A stretch of 64,000 bases of DNA, from the NCBI GenBank assembly GCA_023151315.1, contig JAKLJE010000006.1:1-64000 (forward strand), in the 5' to 3' direction. This DNA comes from Bacteroidia bacterium (GTDB lineage: Bacteria; Bacteroidota; Bacteroidia; Palsa-965). The notes below the pieces were generated by a model. It saw only the letters and a program-made list of their open reading frames with translations, did not search any database and was not told the DNA's origin. Positions 25,639-35,382 of this stretch are shown here, one piece after another; within the stretch, counting starts at the first letter, position 1, and the number at the start of each line of letters is the position of its first letter. The position numbers and the translations under genes are program-made.

Positions 25639-26874
25639 ATGAAAAACAAGATTACGCTACTGGCTCCCGCGGGATCGTGGGAGTGTCTCCGTGCTGCTTT
25701 GCAGGCGGGAGCTGATGCTGTTTACTTTGGTGTTGACAAACTCAACATGCGTGCAAAGAACAGTGTGAATTTTCTGATCGAAGATCTTCCTGCCATTGCA
25801 CAGGCTTGTCACGAGAGCAATGCGAAAGCTTATCTCGCATTGAACACGATCATGTATGATCATGATATTTCTTTATCGCGCACTGTCATCCGCGAAGCGA
25901 AGAAAGCCGGTATTGATGCAATTATTGCTTTTGATCAGGCCGTGATTATGCAGGCACGTGAAGAAGATATGCCCGTACACATTTCAACGCAGTTGAATGT
26001 GACCAATGCGGAAACGGTGAAATTCTATTCTGCATTTGCAGACGTGATGGTGCTCTCGAGAGAATTGGCGCTGGAGCAAGTGAAGCAGATGTCTGATACC
26101 ATCGCCCGCAAGAAGATCACAGGTCCTGCAGGTGAATTGGTACAACTGGAAGTTTTTGTGCACGGTGCGTTATGCATGGCGGTATCCGGAAAATGTTATC
26201 TGAGTTTGCATACCAATTTTGCTTCTGCGAATCGCGGGGCGTGTGTGCAGAATTGCAGACGCTCGTATACAGTGCGCGACGAAGATTCCGGTTTTGAATT
26301 CACAATGGAAAATGAGTACATCATGTCTGCGAAAGATTTGTGTACCATCAGTTTCCTGGATGAAGTGATCAACGCCGGTGTGAGTGTATTGAAGATCGAA
26401 GGTCGCGGTCGTTCGGAAGAATATGTGTACAACGTAACGAAGTGTTATCGCGAAGCAGTGGACGCCATTCAGGACGGAACATTCTCGAAGGAGAAAGTGG
26501 CAGAGTGGGAGGAAAGACTGAAGAAAGTATTCAACCGCGGATTCTGGGATGGATATTATCTTGGACGTAATCTCGGAGAGTGGCACGATCAGGACGGATC
26601 GATTGCAACAACGAAGAAAGTCTATGTTGGCAAAGCCATGCATTACTATCCGAAGGCAGGTGCTGCTGAAATACAGATGGACAGCGGCGTACTTTCTGTT
26701 GGTGATGAAATCATGATCAGCGGACCGACAACAGGAGTGATTTATCATACGGTGAGTGAAATCCGCAAGGACGAAGATTCAAAACCACAAGCGCATAAAG
26801 GAGAATTGGTAACGATTCCGCTACCGGAGAAGGTGCGTTCGTCTGATAAGATTTATCGTATTGTTGAGCGATGA
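25639..26874 (+). CDS. U32-family protein (RlhA/TrhP-like RNA hydroxylation or peptidase family)
   Basis: Start chosen at the ATG at 25639 (MKNKITLLAPAGSW), giving 411 residues; the ATG three codons upstream is also possible. The U32 barrel begins LLAPAGSWECLRAALQAGADAVYFG. The signature VFVHGALCMAVSGKCYLS with RGACVQNCRR follows, with Cys residues placed as in YegQ/RlhA, and MSAKDLCTI and LKIEGRGRSEEYV complete the core. E. coli U32 members TrhP and RlhA hydroxylate tRNA U34 and 23S C2501, although the family is often named as a peptidase. The stop overlaps the ferredoxin start (ATGA), so the two are translationally coupled and probably act together. Confidence 0.9.
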   Translation: MKNKITLLAPAGSWECLRAALQAGADAVYFGVDKLNMRAKNSVNFLIEDLPAIAQACHESNAKAYLALNTIMYDHDISLSRTVIREAKKAGIDAIIAFDQAVIMQAREEDMPVHISTQLNVTNAETVKFYSAFADVMVLSRELALEQVKQMSDTIARKKITGPAGELVQLEVFVHGALCMAVSGKCYLSLHTNFASANRGACVQNCRRSYTVRDEDSGFEFTMENEYIMSAKDLCTISFLDEVINAGVSVLKIEGRGRSEEYVYNVTKCYREAVDAIQDGTFSKEKVAEWEERLKKVFNRGFWDGYYLGRNLGEWHDQDGSIATTKKVYVGKAMHYYPKAGAAEIQMDSGVLSVGDEIMISGPTTGVIYHTVSEIRKDEDSKPQAHKGELVTIPLPEKVRSSDKIYRIVER

Positions 26875-27101
26875 GCATTCGCGTTACACATTACAGAGCC
26901 AAATGTATAGGCTGTTTCGGTTGCGTAGCATTGGCACCCGATCGCTGGCGCATGTCTAAGAAAGACGGGAAAAGCGTTTTACTTGGCGCGAATGAGAAGA
27001 AGGGTGTTTACACTGTTGCCATTGAAGAAGATGAATTCCGCGTGAATGAAAAAGCTGCGAAGATGTGTCCGGCGAGAGTGATTCAGGTGAATAAGTATTA
27101 G
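26871..27101 (+). CDS. Single-cluster 4Fe-4S ferredoxin
   Basis: This 76-residue ferredoxin has one cluster motif: Cys12-x2-Cys15-x2-Cys18 (KCIGCFGC) and a distal Cys66 in CPARVI. The region between is extended and lacks a second cluster. It overlaps the U32 gene by ATGA, which suggests it feeds electrons to that enzyme or helps its iron-sulfur centre. The pairing recalls Fe-S-dependent RNA hydroxylation, but electron donation is inference. Confidence 0.85.
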   Translation: MSIRVTHYRAKCIGCFGCVALAPDRWRMSKKDGKSVLLGANEKKGVYTVAIEEDEFRVNEKAAKMCPARVIQVNKY

Positions 27102-27112
27102 AGTAGGTTGGT

Positions 27113-27625
27113 GCGCACTTCGTGCGGATCGGCGTGCTTCGCACGATCGAGGGATCGGTGACGCATTCGCGTCGATCGGGACAAAGCGGATCATCCGATC
27201 ATTCCGAAGGAATACCGATCGCGCGTAGCGCTCCGATCAATGCGAAGCATCCCGATCAGCGCAAAGAACTTCAATCCAGTTGATCAAAACATTTCCTTGC
27301 TGCCGGCAGGCGCCAGGCTAATGTCTAGCGTATAAAGTCTGCCTAAACCCCGAAGGGGTGCAATTATTATTGAACATCAGTTCAAGTATAAAAATACCTT
27401 GCTGCCGCAGGCGATTGTTTTCCATTTTCCGTTTACGTTTTACGCATTTTGAAACACATTGTAACATAGAAATGCATAAGTTTCACATAGGAGGTCGGTG
27501 ACGCATTTGCGTCAATCGCGACAAAGCAGATCTTACGATCAATGCGAAGCATCCGGATCAACACGCAGCGCCCCGATCCGCACGAAGTGCACTCCCAGGT
27601 CTCTAGTCTCAGTTCACAGGTCTCC
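27113..27625. repeat. Mosaic of mini-hairpins joined by GATC linkers, plus other short repeats
   Basis: The 554-base gap between the ferredoxin and pseudouridine synthase genes carries many tiny palindromes with 3-4 base loops: CGCAC-TTC-GTGCG, GTGC-TTC-GCAC, GACGC-ATTC-GCGTC, ATTCC-GAA-GGAAT, GCGC-GTA-GCGC and ATGC-GAA-GCAT. They are joined by GATC or CGATC linkers (27113-27260). A second, decayed copy of the series lies at 27494-27592. In between are two copies of CCTTGCTGCCG(G)CAGGCG, a CCCCGAAGGGG hairpin and a GTCTA-type fragment. The end (27597-27625) matches the repeat beside the four-helix gene. I see no gene in this stretch. Confidence 0.8.
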
Positions 27626-27655
27626 TGCAAAAACTTTTCCCTAACTTCGCTCTAC

Positions 27656-28585
27656 ATGTCTACACCCGTACGCCTCAATAAATTCATCTCAGAAAGCGGA
27701 GTTTGTTCGCGTCGTGAAGCCGATCGTTTTATTGAGCAAGGCAACGTAAAGATCAACGGAAAGCGCGCGAAGATCGGTGATCAGGTTTTTCCCGGTGATA
27801 TCGTACACGTAAACGGCAATCAGTTGGAACCGATGGAAGCGATTCAGCATGTTTACATCGCACTGAACAAGCCAACGGGTATTACGAGTACAACGGAACT
27901 CAGCGATCGCACCAACATCATCGACTTTGTGAATCACAGCCGCAGAATATTTCCTGTAGGCCGTCTCGATAAAGACTCTCAAGGTTTGATTTTTCTTACG
28001 AGTGACGGAGATATCGTGAATCGCATTTTACGTGCATCGAACAATCACGAAAAAGAATATCTCGTAACAGTAAACAAACCCATCACACCGGAATTCATTG
28101 AAGGCATGTCGGCGGGAGTTCCAATTCTCGGCCAGCGTACCAAGCGTTGCAAGATCAATGCAGAGACGCCGTACATCTTCCGCATCATTTTAGTTCAGGG
28201 CTTGAATCGTCAGATCCGCAGAATGTGCGAGCACTTCGGTTACGAAGTCACGAAGCTCGAACGTGTGCGCATCATGAATGTTACACTCAAAGGTTTGCCT
28301 CAAGGCGATTGGCGCGATCTCACCGAAGCAGAACTCAAAGGCATTTTCAAGCTCCTCGATTATTCCGATCATCAGAAACAGAACGCGGAGAAATCGCAGA
28401 AGCGCGCGGCTGAATCAACAGGAGAGAAAAAGAATTTCGGTGGCGAGAAGAAATCCTTTTCGAAAGAGAAAAAATCATTCACGCCCAAGCACAAATCATC
28501 CGGCGGCAGAGGCGGAGAGAAGTCGCATCACTCCGGCGCAGGAAAGAAGTTTAAAGGAAAAGGGAAGCCGGGGAGACGGAAGTGA
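27656..28585 (+). CDS. rluF: 23S rRNA pseudouridine synthase, RluF-like
   Basis: The start is the ATG at 27656 ([14 protein letters not shown]), giving 309 residues; the longer upstream frame is repeat-derived. An N-terminal S4 RNA-binding domain ([24 protein letters not shown]) precedes the catalytic core, with the active-site Asp in [10 protein letters not shown]. The RluF-type motif [15 protein letters not shown] continues into [13 protein letters not shown]. coli RluF modifies U2604 of 23S rRNA. The C-terminal 65 residues are a low-complexity Lys/Gly/Ser tail (repeats of EKKSF and a closing GKGKPGRRK), probably disordered and RNA-binding. A TAACTTCG box (27642-27649) lies 7 bases before the ATG. 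Confidence 0.9.
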   Translation: MSTPVRLNKFISESGVCSRREADRFIEQGNVKINGKRAKIGDQVFPGDIVHVNGNQLEPMEAIQHVYIALNKPTGITSTTELSDRTNIIDFVNHSRRIFPVGRLDKDSQGLIFLTSDGDIVNRILRASNNHEKEYLVTVNKPITPEFIEGMSAGVPILGQRTKRCKINAETPYIFRIILVQGLNRQIRRMCEHFGYEVTKLERVRIMNVTLKGLPQGDWRDLTEAELKGIFKLLDYSDHQKQNAEKSQKRAAESTGEKKNFGGEKKSFSKEKKSFTPKHKSSGGRGGEKSHHSGAGKKFKGKGKPGRRK

Positions 28586-28608
28586 ACTTTCTGATTCTTC
28601 TACCGGTC

Positions 28609-31347
28609 TTACCTGATGATCAGTTTAAATATCGTTTCGCTTTCAGAAGTACTAATTTTCAGAAAGTAAAGTCCTGTGCTCAGATCCGGAAATGTGATTG
28701 ACTCAACTGTATTGTTTCCTGAAAAAACCGAATGCGAAGCAACTTGGCCGGTAGTGGTGAACAATGTTGCAGATAGAACAGATTGTGGAGAATAGATAGT
28801 TACTGATCCGGAAGAAGGATTAGGAAATACGACTGCGTTGGAATTAACCGGCGCGTCTACAGCGGTGATAATTTGTACAGGAGTGTTCGTTGAATTCGTG
28901 ATGACAGGAAATTCATAATCGAAAAATATAGATGCTTTATTAGCAATGTTGTCTCCCAGGGTTGCGCTCAATGAAGGTTTCATTCTGAATCGCACAAAAC
29001 CTTGGCTGCCTGGTGGGTTGGTGGCACTATCGGGCAGCATGATATTCGGAAGTCGGAATACGAACTCTCGATCTGCATTCAATGATATTTCAACTTCCGA
29101 ACTTGCGCTGATAAACTCAAAAGTGGACATGTCAAGAAGTTCGGAAATTGTATCACGTATAACAACGTTGAAAGCTGTGTCAGTGCCTATATTCTGAAAG
29201 TGCACCACGTAGTCGAGCCAGATGCGTTGTGATACATCTGTAGGTGAGATTCCTCCTGCAGGGGTAACCACTTTTATGTTCGGATCCAGTGGTCCGGTAA
29301 GCAGTACGGCTGTCGTATCAAAATTGTTGTTCGGAGTCGTGTCGCCTTGCACCGGTTCAACGGTTGCATATACGTTTATCGGAGTATTGATTGGAAGGAA
29401 CGGCACGGAAAAATCGACTTCAAATTGTTGATGTCCTGCAGGAAACATGGAACTGTAGTTCCAGAACAGGGTGTTTGTTGAAACCGAATCCACCGGAACA
29501 GTTGAGGTTAACATGAGAAGTTGAGACGGATATTCCAGTTTTACATATCCGTTCATCGTGTCAGTACCTCTGTTGTAATAATCGATATAATATCTGATTA
29601 CCTGATTGGATCGAACAATACCCGGCCCGGTCAGAAAAATTTCCATGTCTCTTATCCCCGGAATCGGCTGAAGTCCGAAATTGATTGAATCAGTAAATAC
29701 ATACTGTGCAATATTCAGCTGATGGTAAACAGGCGATGATGGAAAAACCTGACCGTAGTACAATGGAGTTGAAATCATTTCCAATTCGTTCGGACCCGGA
29801 AGCGCTGTTGTATGATAACGACCGCTGAAGTCTGTAAAGAAAATCATACTGTCCGTTCTGTTTCTGATTGCTCTGTAGCTATGGAAAGTGTTATCTGCAG
29901 AATCTATATTCCCGTCTGCATCTGCATCATTGAATATCCAGCCTTGAATTGCACCGCTGTACGAAGTATGCTCATCCATAAGTCGGACTGTAAGTCCGCA
30001 TGTGTTTGTTGATGTGGTGGAATAAAGATTACAAGTCAGGTTTCCGCGGAACTCTATGGACATGTACAGGAAGTTACCGTATGAGCACAACGAAGAAATT
30101 TGCTGACCAAAGTAGGATCCGACAACCGTTCTTCCCCATACCAAATGAAGCCCGTTATCAAATTTCATATATACCATGCCATCGCCGTAAGCATTGGTGT
30201 TATAAAGATGATTTTCGGTGAGGAGTAATCCGCCTGCACCCAAGCCCACAACCACACCATCCGGTCTTATACAAAAAGAATAGACGTAGTCATTTCCTGT
30301 GCTGTGAGACCAAGTGTAACCTAATGGCTGCAGAAGTGTATCGGCACGTGCAATGATTACATCACTACCCATTCCGGCACCGATTTGATTCAATGAAAGC
30401 ACACCGTCATTAAAGTCAGTCCAATAAGTGCCTGCGAAATAAATCTGATTTGTTTGCTCACTGAATCCGACATGTTCAATGCGCATATAAACGGACGTGT
30501 AGCAATTTACATAGGATCCGTCAGGTCTGAATTTAGCAATGTAAGTGCCGCTGTTACTCAGCGTGAAGCTTTGATTGCCAATGATTGTTGTTGATGATCC
30601 GAAATCTCCGGCTATGTAGATATTGGAAGCATCATCCAAAGTCATACTGTAAACCGGATCGGAACCGGAACTTTGTGCAACATTAGATGCCCACAACACA
30701 TTTCCATTCGCAACATCCAGAGAAGCGACATACGAATCCTGAACTCCGGCTCCTGTTAATGTAAAGCTTCCGAATACTCCTGATAGGTAGTAGGTCCCTG
30801 CAGCGTAGATTCGATTATTCACTTTATCGTAAGCGATTGCGCCTGCTCCCACGGGATAAATTCCGGAACTTCCAAGCATGCGAACCCATTGCGCTACTCC
30901 GGCCGAATTAAATTTCAATACATAGCCTCGGGCTATAGTGGTTGATACGGTAACAGAGTTTACAGTAAAAGTATTTCCTGCGCCACCACCGATGTAAATA
31001 TTACCTGACGTGTCTGTTGTTATGCAATAAGGTAATTCTGTATTCGAATTGCTTCCGTACTGTATTGACCAAACGGGTGTTCCTGCACTATTGTATTTCG
31101 TCAGGTATACGTCGTTCGTACCCACAGCAGTTAATGTTGTAGACCCCAGAGTAACTTGCCCGCTGAATGTACCGGTAATATATACATTGCCGTTGGCATC
31201 TACAGCATTGAACATCGGCTGGCAGGTGGCTCCTCCGCTGATCAAAGTTTCCTGTCTTACCCAATTCCATTGTTGCGCATCAACAACCTTGGTGCACAGT
31301 AACAGAACAAAACCTGAAAGTGTAAGAGATCTAAAAAATGATTTCAT
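28609..31347 (-). CDS. T9SS-secreted protein with SBBP-like beta-propeller
   Basis: This 912-residue protein has a signal peptide (MKSFFRSLTLSGFVLLLCTKVVDAQ) and then roughly ten SBBP-like repeats of about 50 residues in the first 450 (units such as VYLTKYNSAGTPVWSIQYGS). A carboxypeptidase-regulatory-like Ig fold follows (GAIQGWIFNDADADGNIDS). Next is a DUF11/DUF7619-like conserved domain (DYVVHFQNIGTDTAFNVVIRD) ending in KASIFFDYEFPVITN. The last 80 residues are a type A T9SS sorting domain (VVFPNPSSGSVTIYS to KLIIR). It should be secreted and possibly anchored on the surface. Its role is unknown. Confidence 0.88.
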   Translation of the reverse strand: MKSFFRSLTLSGFVLLLCTKVVDAQQWNWVRQETLISGGATCQPMFNAVDANGNVYITGTFSGQVTLGSTTLTAVGTNDVYLTKYNSAGTPVWSIQYGSNSNTELPYCITTDTSGNIYIGGGAGNTFTVNSVTVSTTIARGYVLKFNSAGVAQWVRMLGSSGIYPVGAGAIAYDKVNNRIYAAGTYYLSGVFGSFTLTGAGVQDSYVASLDVANGNVLWASNVAQSSGSDPVYSMTLDDASNIYIAGDFGSSTTIIGNQSFTLSNSGTYIAKFRPDGSYVNCYTSVYMRIEHVGFSEQTNQIYFAGTYWTDFNDGVLSLNQIGAGMGSDVIIARADTLLQPLGYTWSHSTGNDYVYSFCIRPDGVVVGLGAGGLLLTENHLYNTNAYGDGMVYMKFDNGLHLVWGRTVVGSYFGQQISSLCSYGNFLYMSIEFRGNLTCNLYSTTSTNTCGLTVRLMDEHTSYSGAIQGWIFNDADADGNIDSADNTFHSYRAIRNRTDSMIFFTDFSGRYHTTALPGPNELEMISTPLYYGQVFPSSPVYHQLNIAQYVFTDSINFGLQPIPGIRDMEIFLTGPGIVRSNQVIRYYIDYYNRGTDTMNGYVKLEYPSQLLMLTSTVPVDSVSTNTLFWNYSSMFPAGHQQFEVDFSVPFLPINTPINVYATVEPVQGDTTPNNNFDTTAVLLTGPLDPNIKVVTPAGGISPTDVSQRIWLDYVVHFQNIGTDTAFNVVIRDTISELLDMSTFEFISASSEVEISLNADREFVFRLPNIMLPDSATNPPGSQGFVRFRMKPSLSATLGDNIANKASIFFDYEFPVITNSTNTPVQIITAVDAPVNSNAVVFPNPSSGSVTIYSPQSVLSATLFTTTGQVASHSVFSGNNTVESITFPDLSTGLYFLKISTSESETIFKLIIR

Positions 31348-31559
31348 TGAATAAAATTACTCAATAGTGCTTGAAATCTAAAGCACGGATGCACATTTAA
31401 CAGGCAATGTCATCTATTGCATATTGGTTCTTAGATTTGATTGTAAAAGACGGGAGTTATTCTTGGGAATCGAACCACACTTAACTTGCAGGCGTGTTGC
31501 AAATGATTGGTGCAATTTTGTTAGTTTAGATGAACATTTATCGGGATATTTTCAATGCT

Positions 31560-34500
31560 ATGAAACGCAATTATACTCTTGTACTGTTGCTCTGGTCTTT
31601 TTTTAGTGCAAATGCTCAGTACGTGGATACAAGTATGTGGGTGCCGGATTATCCCGTGAATTGTTTTGCGGAGTTCGGAACTGAAATATTTCTGGGCGGA
31701 GGCTTTACCAACTTTGCACGTCATGAACCGAATGGAAGTACAACAGACACCGTTGCGGGATTACCTCATAACATCACGAATCCTAACGGGTTTGTTTGGG
31801 CAACTGTAGCTGACGGTAGCGGCGGATGGTTCATTGGTGGTGAATTTACCAAAGTAGGAACGTCAACTCATAATCGATTAGCACACGTTGATTCAGTGGG
31901 TAATCCTTATCCATGGTCTCCTGATGTGAACGGTACCGTTTTTACTTTTATTATTTCCGGTGATACATTGTATTTCGGCGGACAGTTTACAATGGTGAAT
32001 GGTCAACCCAGAAACAACGCTGCTGCTGTGTTAATTTCTACTGGAGCGTTGACTACGTGGAATCCAAACTTAAACAATGCGGTCAAAGGTATTATCGTGC
32101 ACGGCGGGGATAGTGTTTTTATTGGCGGACAATTTACGACTGCTAATTCTTCTACAAGAAACTATATAGCTCTTGTTGACAATATCAACGGTACTTTGTA
32201 TCCGTGGTCAGTGAGTTTAAATAATACGGTTTTTTCATTTGTCATATACGGAAACCGATTGTATATAGGAGGGGCGTTCACTACAATCAATACTACGACT
32301 ACCAGAAAAAGAGGAGCCTGCTATAACCTTTCAGGAATGTCTTTGATGTCATGGCATCCTAATGCCGACAACACGATATTAGTTATGAAAGAATATAATA
32401 ACCGGTTTTTTATAGGAGGTAATTTCTTTCAACTTAACAATGTCAATCATCAGGCATTGGCGGAAGTAGATCCCTTGACCGGAGCTGTTGTGTCTCCATT
32501 GGTAGCATCTCAAACTATTACCATATACGGAATTATTGTAACCGGCAACAGAATTTATATTTCAGGTTTATTTGCTATGGTGAATGGATTTCCAAGAGAG
32601 AATGCGGCAGACCTGAACATCAATACCGGTGCACTCGGCAACTGGCAACCTGCTCCCGGGCGTGAGGTATATAGTATGGCAGTAAGCGGGAACAGAATTT
32701 ATCTCGGAGGGGCATTTCAGGGAACAGGCAGTATTCCGCGAAGAAATCTTGCGGCTATTGATAAGCAAACAGGGCAATTGACTGCTTTCAATCCATATCC
32801 AACCGGAGAGGTTAATACGATGCTGGTAAAGGATTCTGTTTTATATCTCGGCGGGCTCTTCGCATCAATCGGAAATTCCAATCGCCTCCGCCTAGCATCA
32901 ATTTATCTGCCTACGGACACTGTTACACCTTGGAATCCCAGCGCGAATGGGGAAGTGGTATCGATGATATACGACGACTCTGTAATTTATATCTGTGGTG
33001 ATTTTACAATTGTTGATGGTCAGGGCCGAAATAAAGTGGCTGCCATAACCTATGGAACGGATAGTGTCAGTGCATGGAACCCTCCGGTAATTGTTAATTC
33101 ATCAAGTAAAATTTATGCCATCGCGAAAATTGATTCTTTGCTGTATGTTGGCGGTACTTTCAATTATGTAAGTACAGATCCCAGATCAAAGTTGGCTGCA
33201 TATCATGTCGGACATAACGATAGCGTTGCTCCCTGGAATCCCGGTGCTAACGGAACAGTTTGGAGTATGTCTTCCGTTGGAAACAGATTGTTAATTCGGG
33301 GAACGTTTACTACAATCGCCGGACAACCTTTCAACGGATTGGCAATGGTCGATACAGCGGGTTCGGTGAGTTCTTTGTTTGCGCCTGATTACAACGGAAA
33401 TGTTACAAGTTATTTCGTGTCGGGAGCGGATGTATTTACCTCGGGAAATTTTGCCACATGTAATGGAGATCCGCGAAATAAATTTGCTGTTGTGGATTTG
33501 TACGATGCACACAATACCTCCAAGCAGTTAACTACGGACGTTTCTTTCAGCAGATTGTATGTTAGCGGTGACTGGTTGTATTGTACGGGAACAGGATACG
33601 GTACTGTTAATGGATTTCCGTATCAGCGACTGACTCGCGTTGTTGCTCCGGGTGAATTCAGAATTACGGGCAAAGTTTGGTATGATACCAATGGCAATGG
33701 TCTGAACGACAACGGTGAGAATCCGGCTCCATATTATCCGGTTGAGATTTCTTCGTTGAGTTATACAACGTATACAGATTTGAATGGCGTTTATTCTTTC
33801 TACGTGGATTCAGGAGCTTACAGTGTTAACCCGGTTCAGGACTACTATGTAATATCATCAATTCCATCCTCTCATGCCGGAGCTGTAAATGCGAATTCTC
33901 CCGTTGATTCACTTAATGATTTCGGGTTGATTCAGGCACCTAACATCAACGACCTTGAAGTTGTAATCACTTCGTATTCCGTAGCACGTTCGAACACACC
34001 GCGGCATTATAACATTGAATACATCAATCATGGTTCGAATTTGCAGAATGCAACACTAACCTTGCAGGATGATTTCGTTCATGCATTCACCTCTTCGAAT
34101 CCTGCAGAAGACTTTATTGTCGCCGATACGGTTTACTATACACAGACAGCTCTTTCTCCGGGGCAGAGAACGAATGTTACGGCTTCATATGTACTGGGAA
34201 TTCATCCTGTTGGTACGCCGGTAGAATGCAGCGCACATGTTTCGCCGACTTTGAATGACACCACTCCGGATAATAATCATGATACGTTAGGCGTGTTACT
34301 GATGGCTTCACTCGATCCGAATTTCAAGGAAGTATTTCCTTCGGAAGTATATCAGCCTTTATCAATATCCGAATTCGAATATGTTGTGCATTTTCAGAAT
34401 ACCGGAAATGATACCGCAATTCACGTAGTGCTCAAAGATTCGCTCTCACCCTTCTTGAATCCTGCCGACTTCACCATGCTCGCAGCAAGTCATCCGTGCA

Positions 34501-35006
34501 GGTTCAGTATTCAGAATTCAGTGCTGACAGTTTCATTTGACAGCATCATGCTGGTTGACAGTACTACGAATGAAATGTTGAGTCATGGATTTTTCCATTA
34601 TCGAATCGGTGTAGATTCCGGTTTACAGGCGAACACTATCATTACCAATACAGCATACATCTTCTTTGATTTTAATGAACCTGTAATTACCAATACAACA
34701 GTGTCAATTTTGCTGACATCAGTTATAACAGAGGCAGAAGAAGTAAATGAAACGCCCGGCTTTGAAATTTATCCTGTTCCTAATGAGGGTGTATTCACAG
34801 TTGTGCTGGATACAATTCCTGACAATCAAATCTTTCTTTCCATTTACAGTGTAACCGGTCAATTGATGAAGCAACAGGAGTTAAGTCAATCAAAGTCCGA
34901 GGTTGATGCGCGTTCTCTTGCCGATGGAGTATACGTTCTGCGAGTGACAGATAAAAATGGTCATTGTACGATGCAAAGAAAATTTGCTGTTCTGAGAAAC
35001 AGATAA
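31560..35006 (+). CDS. T9SS-secreted protein with delta-60-like propeller repeats
   Basis: I prefer the ATG at 31560 (MKRNYTLVLLLWSFFSANAQ), which gives a standard signal peptide and 1148 residues. The ATG at 31530 adds ten polar residues. The first 680 residues hold about 12 blades of roughly 50 residues with GGxFT-type cores (IGGEFTKVG, FGGQFTMVN, IGGAFTTIN, LGGLFASIG). A SdrD/Cna-like B fold (GKVWYDTNGNGLNDNGENP), a DUF7619-like domain (YVVHFQNTGNDTAIHVVLKD) and a C-terminal T9SS sorting domain (FEIYPVPNEGVFTVVL) follow. The layout is that of the 912-residue neighbour with a different propeller type. It is the only plus-strand gene in the cluster. Confidence 0.86.
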   Translation: MKRNYTLVLLLWSFFSANAQYVDTSMWVPDYPVNCFAEFGTEIFLGGGFTNFARHEPNGSTTDTVAGLPHNITNPNGFVWATVADGSGGWFIGGEFTKVGTSTHNRLAHVDSVGNPYPWSPDVNGTVFTFIISGDTLYFGGQFTMVNGQPRNNAAAVLISTGALTTWNPNLNNAVKGIIVHGGDSVFIGGQFTTANSSTRNYIALVDNINGTLYPWSVSLNNTVFSFVIYGNRLYIGGAFTTINTTTTRKRGACYNLSGMSLMSWHPNADNTILVMKEYNNRFFIGGNFFQLNNVNHQALAEVDPLTGAVVSPLVASQTITIYGIIVTGNRIYISGLFAMVNGFPRENAADLNINTGALGNWQPAPGREVYSMAVSGNRIYLGGAFQGTGSIPRRNLAAIDKQTGQLTAFNPYPTGEVNTMLVKDSVLYLGGLFASIGNSNRLRLASIYLPTDTVTPWNPSANGEVVSMIYDDSVIYICGDFTIVDGQGRNKVAAITYGTDSVSAWNPPVIVNSSSKIYAIAKIDSLLYVGGTFNYVSTDPRSKLAAYHVGHNDSVAPWNPGANGTVWSMSSVGNRLLIRGTFTTIAGQPFNGLAMVDTAGSVSSLFAPDYNGNVTSYFVSGADVFTSGNFATCNGDPRNKFAVVDLYDAHNTSKQLTTDVSFSRLYVSGDWLYCTGTGYGTVNGFPYQRLTRVVAPGEFRITGKVWYDTNGNGLNDNGENPAPYYPVEISSLSYTTYTDLNGVYSFYVDSGAYSVNPVQDYYVISSIPSSHAGAVNANSPVDSLNDFGLIQAPNINDLEVVITSYSVARSNTPRHYNIEYINHGSNLQNATLTLQDDFVHAFTSSNPAEDFIVADTVYYTQTALSPGQRTNVTASYVLGIHPVGTPVECSAHVSPTLNDTTPDNNHDTLGVLLMASLDPNFKEVFPSEVYQPLSISEFEYVVHFQNTGNDTAIHVVLKDSLSPFLNPADFTMLAASHPCRFSIQNSVLTVSFDSIMLVDSTTNEMLSHGFFHYRIGVDSGLQANTIITNTAYIFFDFNEPVITNTTVSILLTSVITEAEEVNETPGFEIYPVPNEGVFTVVLDTIPDNQIFLSIYSVTGQLMKQQELSQSKSEVDARSLADGVYVLRVTDKNGHCTMQRKFAVLRNR

Positions 35007-35382
35007 TTGTTCTTCAAGATGTCAGTGTGTGAATAAAGTCCGGTTGGCTGAATATTGTTCTTCCGAATTTTGATTTTTATGCCATTTACACATTGAACGC
35101 ACAATACGCATGATGCTTCTAAATAGAACTCATAGCGTCAGGTTGCGTTTCATTTCCCGTATGTTCAGAGAGCTATAATGCAAGACGTTTATCATGCAGC
35201 GCGCATTAGGATGAAGGACTTATGCGAGGGATAGGATATGTGAAGAAGAAGCCAGAAGGTGAAGGGTGGCAAGCAGGCGGCACCTGAATGTACTTTCGAA
35301 AATTTTCATCAGACGAACGAAAGGTTAACTTCTTTCAATAGTGACACTGTCAGCAGGATGCGGAAAGAAGAAATATCATCAA
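35007..35382. other. 376-bp gap between convergent T9SS genes
   Basis: No convincing gene, RNA or strong hairpin is visible. A short CTTTCG/CGAAAG inverted pair (35293-35324) has a long loop and no T-run. The stretch separates two convergently transcribed genes and needs no promoter. Confidence 0.5.

Noticed and set aside
26170-26748. A 192-codon minus-strand frame inside the U32 gene
   Set aside because: It is antisense to an unambiguous family member and shows no recognisable features.
27542-27655. N-terminal extension of the pseudouridine synthase
   Set aside because: The extra 38 codons are read from short repeats, and the S4 domain begins right after the ATG at 27656.
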